Positions 1-3,983 of a DNA stretch of 5,201 bases are shown here, piece after piece. A model generated the notes under the pieces. That model saw only the letters and a list, made by a program, of their open reading frames with translations. It was not told where the DNA came from and ran no database searches. Source of the DNA: Desulfobacula sp. (lineage in GTDB: Bacteria; Desulfobacterota; Desulfobacteria; Desulfobacterales; Desulfobacteraceae); the NCBI GenBank assembly GCA_023139225.1, contig JAGLNZ010000365.1, positions 1 to 5,201 on the forward strand, written 5' to 3'. Position 1 is the first letter of the stretch; each line of letters opens with the position of its first letter. The position numbers and the translations under genes were made by a program.

Positions 1-329
1 GCATAGATATATCCAAACCCTGCCATGGCTGAACTGGGACTGGGGGTTAAGAGCATATTCAAATTTCGCTCAGGCCGTCCAAGGTGAAGTAGAAGCGGCA
101 GAGTGGCAATGGCCAGAAAAGCCAGGGCAAACAAAAGAGAAAACCTTGCCAACGGCTTAAGGCTTTTGACATCAAAAAGGTAATAAAGGGCGGCAATGAT
201 AAACGCCCCGTCCACAAGACCTGTTATATACGGGTACAGGACAATCATCATGCTCCAATGGACATGAAGGTCATTGGGCATGACATAATTGGAAACAAGC
301 ATAACTGCTGAACTGTGGGCTGCATCCAT
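1..329 (-). CDS. NrfD/PsrC-family membrane subunit of a respiratory complex (N-terminal part, cut by the left edge)
   Basis: This is an integral membrane quinone-interacting subunit of the NrfD/PsrC/DsrP type, with 109 complete codons visible. The translation begins MDAAHSSAVMLVSNYV. Two hydrophobic helices are seen at about residues 27-51 and 63-82. They are followed by the motif LHLGRPERNLNMLLTP and then SSAMAGFGYIYA, which are characteristic of the NrfD family around the second and third helices. Family members usually have 8-10 membrane helices and 300-420 residues, so roughly two thirds of the gene lies outside the window. Start choice: the ATG overlaps the stop of the iron-sulfur gene by one base (TGATG) and sits 7 bases after a near-perfect Shine-Dalgarno sequence. 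NrfD proteins exchange electrons between membrane quinones and a partner FeS subunit, which fits the gene just upstream. The exact complex (Cbc4-like, Dsr-like or other) cannot be settled from this part. Confidence 0.9.
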   Translation of the reverse strand, partial: MDAAHSSAVMLVSNYVMPNDLHVHWSMMIVLYPYITGLVDGAFIIAALYYLFDVKSLKPLARFSLLFALAFLAIATLPLLLHLGRPERNLNMLLTPSPSSAMAGFGYIY

Positions 330-1105
330 CAGATCACCTCCCTTCTGGCACCTTTGTAATAGAGTGCGGGAAAGGTCCCCATTTCTTTTTTAAGCACGGT
401 AAGAACACCGGGGCCTTTCAGAATTTCATAGACTTCGGATGTTTCGTCCTTTAGGGAGCCGAATTTCCTGGCCCCTGTAGGACAGACCTCAACGCAGACC
501 GGCAACAGGCCTTTTCTGACCCTGTGGTAACACCAGGTGCATTTTTCCGCCACCTTTGTAATGGGATTTAAAAACCTGACAGAATAGGGGCAGGCCTGAA
601 TGCAATAAGCACAGCCCACACACCGTTTTTCATCCACAAGGACAAATCCGTCAGGTGATATAAAAGTGGCTCCCACCGGGCAAACCTGGACACAGGGAGC
701 TTCCTTGCACATATTACAAAGCTTGGGTACAAAAAAAGTATCCCTTATTTTTTCGTCAATATCCGTTCTGGGATGCTGATAACCGTCCAGACCGCCATGG
801 GGGCTGTCTACATAAATCTTATCACTGAATCCTTTGACATACCGTTCAACCCAGGTCCGGTAATTACCATCGGGTACATTATACTCCCGCTTGTCAGCAA
901 CACAGCATGACCCGCAGCCGATACACCGGGTAATATCCACGATAAAAACAAATTCCTGATTATGGATGTCATATTCTTTACCCTTGATTCCCGGAATCTC
1001 TTCAGGCGTTTCAAGGCTGCCGCCTCCCATGGGCCAGGCCAGGTACAAAGAACCGGCAATGGTTCCGTTTAACACTTTTTTAACAAACGACCGTCGATCC
1101 ATCAT
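329..1105 (-). CDS. Tat-exported four-cluster [4Fe-4S] ferredoxin-like subunit of an NrfD-type respiratory complex
   Basis: This is a periplasmic electron-transfer subunit of 258 residues. It should relay electrons between the tetrahaem cytochrome and the NrfD membrane subunit encoded on either side. The N-terminus MMDRRSFVKK followed by a moderately hydrophobic stretch (about 11-28) is a twin-arginine signal. Sixteen cysteines fall into four groups: C61/C64/C67/C68; C130/C133/C138/C142 (CxxCx4CxxxC); C162/C165/C168/C172 (CxxCxxCxxxC); and C189/C192/C204/C208 (CxxCx11CxxxC). The last three match DmsB/NrfC/DsrO-type proteins. The first is odd: the usual fourth cysteine position is Asp71, and an extra cysteine stands at 68. 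Start choice: the reading frame is open 28 codons further upstream, but that stretch lies inside the cytochrome gene. The ATG at 1105 overlaps the cytochrome stop as ATGA and has GGAGG 7 bases ahead. The second ATG, one codon on, is a minor alternative. The family is clear; the specific complex is inferred. Confidence 0.93.
   Translation of the reverse strand: MMDRRSFVKKVLNGTIAGSLYLAWPMGGGSLETPEEIPGIKGKEYDIHNQEFVFIVDITRCIGCGSCCVADKREYNVPDGNYRTWVERYVKGFSDKIYVDSPHGGLDGYQHPRTDIDEKIRDTFFVPKLCNMCKEAPCVQVCPVGATFISPDGFVLVDEKRCVGCAYCIQACPYSVRFLNPITKVAEKCTWCYHRVRKGLLPVCVEVCPTGARKFGSLKDETSEVYEILKGPGVLTVLKKEMGTFPALYYKGARREVI
332..341 (-). promoter_or_regulatory. Shine-Dalgarno sequence of the NrfD-type gene
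   Basis: On the minus strand GGAGGTGATC is a ten-base perfect complement of the usual 16S rRNA 3' end. GGAGG lies 7 bases before the ATG at 329-327. It sits inside the last codons of the iron-sulfur gene and fixes the NrfD start. It also suggests strong, translationally coupled expression. Confidence 0.85.
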
Positions 1106-1638
1106 GATCCTGCCTCCATCAATCCTGTTATCTGTTTTGCCCGGATAATATATTTCAAAGGTGCGTGAACATGATGGCATTGATTGCAATTATGGGTAAT
1201 TTTAACATCCTGGTCCTTTAGATGATCTGGCATGGCAACCGTCTTAATTACTTCTTCTTTCCTTGCCTTAATCTCGGTGTTATGGCATCGAAGGCAAAGC
1301 GTCGTAATCTGCTTTTCTATTTTAACAGGCAGGGTTCCGATTTTTTTGCCATCCTTTATATGATCTGCATAAGTTCCATGACAAAATTCACAGGATATGG
1401 TCTTGTGGCGACCCTTTTTATGAATCTTTGCTTCATAGGGATGGCATTTGAAACAAGATGTATTGGTTCCATGCCGGATGGGAACAAAGGCTGCTTCTTT
1501 GATGGCATCCGCCCTGTAATAGCCGTAAACACCAAAAGAATCAGGGATCAATAATTTTTTAAATAAAAGGCCACCTCCTGCCAACACGCCAATGCTTAAC
1601 AGCACGATCAAAAGACGCATACGATAGCTTAAATCCAC
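1102..1638 (-). CDS. Membrane-anchored tetrahaem c-type cytochrome
   Basis: This is a periplasmic electron carrier of 178 residues, first gene of the visible operon. It has four CXXCH haem-binding motifs: CFKCH (62-66), CEFCH (83-87), CLRCH (115-119) and CNQCH (151-155). Spare histidines at 56, 73, 78, 93, 139, 149, 156 and 158 could supply distal ligands, so bis-His haems are plausible. One hydrophobic segment at about residues 8-26 follows a short basic N-terminus. No lipobox or clear signal-peptidase site is seen, so it is probably a signal anchor holding the haem domain on the periplasmic face. Start choice: GTG at 1638-1636, placed 5 bases after GGAGG. The first ATG (residue 7) is too far from any ribosome binding site. 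The gene overlaps the iron-sulfur gene by four bases. Size, haem count and neighbours resemble Geobacter CbcS; DsrJ is also similar but has three haems. Its redox partner is not visible. Confidence 0.93.
   Translation of the reverse strand: MDLSYRMRLLIVLLSIGVLAGGGLLFKKLLIPDSFGVYGYYRADAIKEAAFVPIRHGTNTSCFKCHPYEAKIHKKGRHKTISCEFCHGTYADHIKDGKKIGTLPVKIEKQITTLCLRCHNTEIKARKEEVIKTVAMPDHLKDQDVKITHNCNQCHHVHAPLKYIIRAKQITGLMEAGS
1113..1117 (-). promoter_or_regulatory. Shine-Dalgarno sequence deciding the iron-sulfur gene start
   Basis: GGAGG on the minus strand lies 7 bases before the ATG at 1105-1103, within the 3' end of the cytochrome gene. It supports the start that leaves an intact twin-arginine signal at the N-terminus, over the longer open frame reaching to 1189. 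Confidence 0.8.
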
Positions 1639-1642
1639 AACG

Positions 1643-1649
1643 ACCTCCT
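1643..1649 (-). promoter_or_regulatory. Shine-Dalgarno sequence deciding a GTG start for the cytochrome
   Basis: AGGAGGT on the minus strand ends 4 bases before the GTG at 1638-1636. It makes the GTG the likely start rather than the in-frame ATG at 1620-1618. Its first two bases belong to the dyad at 1648-1665, so local RNA folding could affect its accessibility. Confidence 0.8.
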
Positions 1650-1665
1650 GTATTTATTCATACAG
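1648..1665. repeat. Short perfect dyad abutting the cytochrome ribosome binding site
   Basis: CTGTAT and ATACAG form a perfect 6-bp inverted repeat around a 6-base spacer. In the cytochrome mRNA it would be a small hairpin whose 3' arm shares its last two bases with the Shine-Dalgarno sequence. As DNA it could instead be an operator half-site pair. It resembles an SOS box (CTGT...ACAG), but the spacing is 10 rather than 8 bases. Confidence 0.5.
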
Positions 1666-1724
1666 TTCCTTAATTGTTGTTAACAGCCATGTGCTTTGGA
1701 GCTTCAGTCGTATCTCATTTTATT

Positions 1725-1754
1725 TTTATACTAAGACTTTGAATAATGCATCAA
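1725..1754 (-). promoter_or_regulatory. Putative sigma-70 promoter of the cytochrome/FeS/NrfD operon
   Basis: On the minus strand TTGATG (1754-1749) and TATAAA (1730-1725) match the -35 and -10 consensus at 4 of 6 and 5 of 6 positions, with an 18-base spacer. This would place transcription start near 1718 and give a leader of about 80 bases before the GTG. The region is AT-rich, so chance matches are likely and this stays tentative. Confidence 0.4.
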
Positions 1755-1760
1755 GAAACG

Positions 1761-1795
1761 TTTTTGTAACAATTGCAACAATATCATTACAAAAA
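1761..1795. repeat. 9-bp inverted repeat upstream of the operon promoter, with internal TTGYAACAA copies
   Basis: TTTTTGTAA at 1761-1769 is matched by its exact reverse complement at 1787-1795. Between them lie tandem TTGTAACAA (1764-1772) and TTGCAACAA (1773-1781), which together form an imperfect palindrome centred on AATT. The block ends 6 bases upstream of the proposed -35, the usual place for an activator site. The protein that would bind is unknown. Confidence 0.5.
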
Positions 1796-1802
1796 TATCA
1801 TA

Positions 1803-1829
1803 GGCAAGCTTTTTTTTAAAAATTTTGCC
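1803..1829. repeat. A/T-rich hairpin in the middle of the divergent region
   Basis: GGCAAG then five T pair with five A then TTTGCC on either side of a TTT loop, with one G-T pair and one mismatch. The stem is about twelve pairs long. It could fold in either transcript, but no gene reads into it from outside. A classical terminator role is therefore not obvious, and a DNA-structure or binding role is equally possible. Confidence 0.45.
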
Positions 1830-1896
1830 ATTTATTTATTTACATTTCATCCCATTAAGTATTAAAAACAATGAATAAATTATTGTGATAATTGAA

Positions 1897-1915
1897 TACA
1901 ACAATTTTGTAACAA
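1897..1915. repeat. TACAA-N5-TTGTA dyad with a second exact TTGTAACAA, ahead of the HD-GYP gene
   Basis: TACAA (1897-1901) and TTGTA (1907-1911) form a perfect inverted repeat. The right arm runs on into TTGTAACAA (1907-1915), the same nine bases found at 1764-1772 near the operon promoter. It lies 15-33 bases before the preferred ATG, so it would overlap the promoter or leader of the HD-GYP gene. It would fall inside the coding region if the GTG at 1885 is the true start. Confidence 0.4.
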
Positions 1916-1929
1916 GAGATATTATTCAA

Positions 1930-2850
1930 ATGACCCAAAAATCATATTCACTTATTAAAAAATCCCAGGCGCATCTATTAAAAAAAACACCTTTCTATAG
2001 CCGGACAAAAGAGGGTGAATTTATTATATACAAAGAAAAGGACCAGCAACTTGGCGCAGCAAAACAAAGAACAAACAAACACCCTGAGTTGTATATTAAT
2101 GCCAAAGATAAAAATACGGCACTGGCTGAACTTTCCACGGTTTTAAACATGGACCTTGCCAGAAGTATTGCATCAAAAGGCTTTAAAGAAGTAAAAACAG
2201 CTCTTTGCAAAATAGTTGAAGAGGCATTGAGCCCAAACCAGGAAAAGATGCTGGATGCCCTGCCTGAGACCATTGAAATCCTTTTGAACAGCTATGCCTA
2301 TAATGGAAAATCCCTTGAATACCTGACCCGGATTGACGGCAATTCTTCTTTGATCATTGAACATACTGTAAATGTGCTGGCCTTGACCATGCAGTATTGT
2401 TTTTTCCATAACTTTGCAGATAAAAAAATCAAAGAGCTCGCTTTTTGCGCCCTGCTCCATGACATTGGCACGTCACAAATCGACAAGGCCATACTTGAAG
2501 CAAATCACAGGCTGTCGGACAAAGAATTTAAGACCTTTAAAACCCATTCTGCCAAAGGCCATGATCTGATTATTGCTGAAACTGATTTTGATAGTGCCGT
2601 GGCAACCGTTGCACTGGAACACCATGAAAGAATTGACGGCAGCGGCTATCCCAACGGTATAAAAAAAATATCTTCCAGCAGCCAGCTCATCGGTATCATT
2701 GATTGTTATGAACCTTTAACCTATCATGATAAGGATTTTAGAAAGGCCAAAACACCCTTTGAGACATTAAAACTGATCAAGGAAGAAGTTCAACAAGGAA
2801 AGTTTGATAAAAAAATATTTAAAAATTTCACATCCTGCCTGATAAAATAA
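1930..2850 (+). CDS. HD-GYP domain protein, probable cyclic di-GMP phosphodiesterase
   Basis: This 306-residue cytoplasmic protein has no receiver domain and no membrane segment. Residues about 20-70 look like a small N-terminal domain seen before HD-GYP domains, ending HPELYINAKDK. A helical linker follows. The HD-GYP domain spans about 135-300: H145, H177-D178 (LHDIGT), H206 (THSAKGH), H231-H232 (HHERIDGSGYP) and D258 (DCYEPLT). All usual metal ligands of this list are present, so hydrolysis of c-di-GMP is plausible. The HDIG lysine is replaced by T181. Start choice: the frame is open from a GTG at 1885 (321 residues), but that GTG has no ribosome binding site. The ATG at 1930 has a weak AAGAGA 10 bases upstream and is preferred with modest confidence. 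The gene is divergent from the cytochrome operon and convergent with the receiver gene. The substrate is inferred from the family; loss of activity is possible. Confidence 0.85.
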   Translation: MTQKSYSLIKKSQAHLLKKTPFYSRTKEGEFIIYKEKDQQLGAAKQRTNKHPELYINAKDKNTALAELSTVLNMDLARSIASKGFKEVKTALCKIVEEALSPNQEKMLDALPETIEILLNSYAYNGKSLEYLTRIDGNSSLIIEHTVNVLALTMQYCFFHNFADKKIKELAFCALLHDIGTSQIDKAILEANHRLSDKEFKTFKTHSAKGHDLIIAETDFDSAVATVALEHHERIDGSGYPNGIKKISSSSQLIGIIDCYEPLTYHDKDFRKAKTPFETLKLIKEEVQQGKFDKKIFKNFTSCLIK

Positions 2851-2861
2851 ATCAGGATAGT

Positions 2862-2890
2862 GGTAATACCCGGAATGATTACCCTTTATT
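2862..2890 (+). terminator. Weak candidate terminator between convergent genes
   Basis: GGTAAT (2862-2867) pairs with ATTACC (2878-2883) across a 10-base loop, followed by the T-rich CTTTATT. The stem is short and reaches into the last codons of the opposing receiver gene. A second small hairpin, CCTGAT (2838-2843) with ATCAGG (2851-2856), spans the HD-GYP stop codon but has no T tract. Only about 28 bases separate the two stops. Confidence 0.3.
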
Positions 2891-3277
2891 TTCAGCCCTG
2901 ATTACCCTGATGATTTCATGAATAAACACAGTCTCGGAAATGGGTTTGACAATATAACTGTCAACATTCAGGGAAATGGCTTTATTCATGGTTTTCTGGA
3001 TGGCTTCCACGGTCAGCATTATAAAAGGGATATCTTTTGTGCGGCTGTTGTCTTTGACGATCTCTAGAAATTCCAGGCCATTCATAATCGGCATATTTAA
3101 ATCTGAAATAATTAAATCAACGGGTTCTTTTTGAACAATGTCCCAGGCTTTAGCCCCATCGGCGGCTTCCAGCAGGTTATGGAACCCGTTGTTTTTTAAA
3201 AATTTTTTAACAATACGCCGCATGGAAAGACTGTCATCCACGATTAAAATCTGAATATCCAAATTAATGTCTTCCAT
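2879..3277 (-). CDS. Stand-alone CheY-like response regulator receiver
   Basis: This 132-residue single-domain receiver has no output domain. The acidic pair D14-D15 (ILIVDDSLSMRR), phospho-acceptor D59 (LIISDLNMP), switch T89 (MLTVEA) and K111 (YIVKP) are all in place. It should therefore be phosphorylated by a histidine kinase and act through a partner protein. The sequence around residues 17-45 is close to CheY of chemotaxis systems, but no che gene is visible. Start choice: the frame opens at a GTG at 3292, but AAAGGAAG lies just before the ATG at 3277-3275, giving the shorter protein. The NUDIX gene ends 46 bases upstream on the same strand with no terminator between, so the two may share a transcript. 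The convergent neighbour is an HD-GYP protein that lacks its own receiver, so a functional pairing is possible but unproven. Confidence 0.93.
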   Translation of the reverse strand: MEDINLDIQILIVDDSLSMRRIVKKFLKNNGFHNLLEAADGAKAWDIVQKEPVDLIISDLNMPIMNGLEFLEIVKDNSRTKDIPFIMLTVEAIQKTMNKAISLNVDSYIVKPISETVFIHEIIRVIRAENKG

Positions 3278-3281
3278 GATG

Positions 3282-3289
3282 CTTCCTTT
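3282..3289 (-). promoter_or_regulatory. Shine-Dalgarno sequence deciding the receiver start
   Basis: AAAGGAAG on the minus strand leaves 4 bases before the ATG at 3277 (7 bases after AGGA). It overlaps the codons that would follow the alternative GTG at 3292, which itself has no such signal. It therefore supports the 132-residue form. Confidence 0.7.
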
Positions 3290-3323
3290 CACCCGTCAAC
3301 AGGTCTTTATTTATTAAATTAAA

Positions 3324-3875
3324 TCAGCGAAGATCAAAAATCTTGAACAAAAACCTTCCTTTTTTCCTGTCCAGAAAATAATGTTCAAGGGTTTGTTTGA
3401 TAACTTCAAAGGCAATGTTATCCCAGGGGATATCTTTTTCATCGAACAGCCGGACATCAGTGCTTTCATTTGTGGGACCGAACTTCTCAGAGTTAAGATC
3501 CGCCCTGAACATGAAATAAATCTGATCAACAAAAACAATGTTAAAAAGGCGGTAGGGTTCAATGATTTGAATATTTGCCCTTGTTTCTTCCCTGGTTTCA
3601 CGGGCAGCCCCATCCTGAACCGACTCTCCGTTTTCAAGATACCCTGCCGGAAGGGTCCACTTGCCTTTCCTTGGTTCAATATTTCTTTTGCACAGCAAAA
3701 CCTGCCCGTTTAATTGGGGGATACATCCCACCACCATTTTAGGATTGCTGTAATGGACCATGCCGCAATTTGTACATACGAACCGGACATGATCATCATC
3801 GGGTGGAATTTTTGGTTCAGTGGGAGACCCGCAGGCAGTGCAAAATTTAATATCCATTATATTTTTCTTTTTCAT
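3324..3875 (-). CDS. Zinc-ribbon NUDIX hydrolase
   Basis: This 183-residue cytoplasmic pyrophosphohydrolase has an N-terminal zinc ribbon formed by C12/C15 (FCTACG) and C34/C37 (VCTNCG), followed by HYSNPKMVVG. The NUDIX box covers residues 78-100: G78, E84, then R92-E93 and E96-E97 (RETREET), the residues that bind catalytic metal. The usual glycine near the box end is arginine (R99). Relatives with the same zinc ribbon often have an REtWEEA-type ending, so this is probably family-typical. The C-terminal DIPWDNIAFEVIKQTL is also characteristic. The family includes plant and bacterial enzymes acting on FAD, ADP-ribose or related nucleotides; the substrate here cannot be read from sequence. 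Start choice: ATG at 3875 has only a weak GAG 8 bases upstream; the ATG at 3857 (residue 7) is an alternative that keeps all domains. The receiver gene follows 46 bases downstream. Confidence 0.92.
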   Translation of the reverse strand: MKKKNIMDIKFCTACGSPTEPKIPPDDDHVRFVCTNCGMVHYSNPKMVVGCIPQLNGQVLLCKRNIEPRKGKWTLPAGYLENGESVQDGAARETREETRANIQIIEPYRLFNIVFVDQIYFMFRADLNSEKFGPTNESTDVRLFDEKDIPWDNIAFEVIKQTLEHYFLDRKKGRFLFKIFDLR

Positions 3876-3983
3876 AGTTCAGCTCATTATCTGCTCATGC
3901 AAAAATAGTTTAATCATACCTTTTTATCACCATTTTTTTTCACTATTAGTAACCTGTTTAAGATATGAGCACAAGAAAAGATT

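Larger units (their letters stand above)
1639..1929. other. AT-rich divergent intergenic region between the cytochrome operon and the HD-GYP gene
   Basis: This stretch of about 290 bp separates two divergently transcribed genes, and I find no credible protein-coding gene in it. It holds a likely promoter for the minus-strand operon, a 9-bp inverted repeat beside it, three copies of a TTGYAACAA element, an A/T hairpin near the centre and several smaller AT palindromes. One of these is AATTAT-TGTG-ATAATT at 1878-1893. I could not make a convincing -35/-10 call for the plus-strand HD-GYP gene; TTTACA at 1839-1844 followed by TATTAA at 1860-1865 is weak, with only a 15-base spacer. Confidence 0.7.

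Noticed and set aside
1106..1189. A 28-codon N-terminal extension of the iron-sulfur protein
   Set aside because: It lies inside the cytochrome gene in another frame, and the ATG at 1105 has a Shine-Dalgarno sequence and gives an intact Tat signal.
1222..1554. A 110-codon plus-strand open frame
   Set aside because: It is antisense to the cytochrome gene, has no recognisable domain and mirrors the haem-motif codons of the real gene.
1648..1665. LexA/SOS box
   Set aside because: The CTGT and ACAG halves are 10 bases apart rather than 8, and no damage-response gene follows.
1670..1690. A six-codon leader peptide (MAVNNN) in the cytochrome mRNA leader, minus strand
   Set aside because: It has no ribosome binding site, no regulatory codon run and no attenuator-like hairpin pair, so chance is more likely.
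1885..1929. GTG start adding 15 residues to the HD-GYP protein
   Set aside because: There is no Shine-Dalgarno sequence before it, and the added residues overlap the dyad at 1897-1911. It is not excluded.
3381..3713. A 110-codon plus-strand open frame
   Set aside because: It is antisense to the NUDIX gene, whose zinc ribbon and catalytic box are unmistakable on the minus strand.
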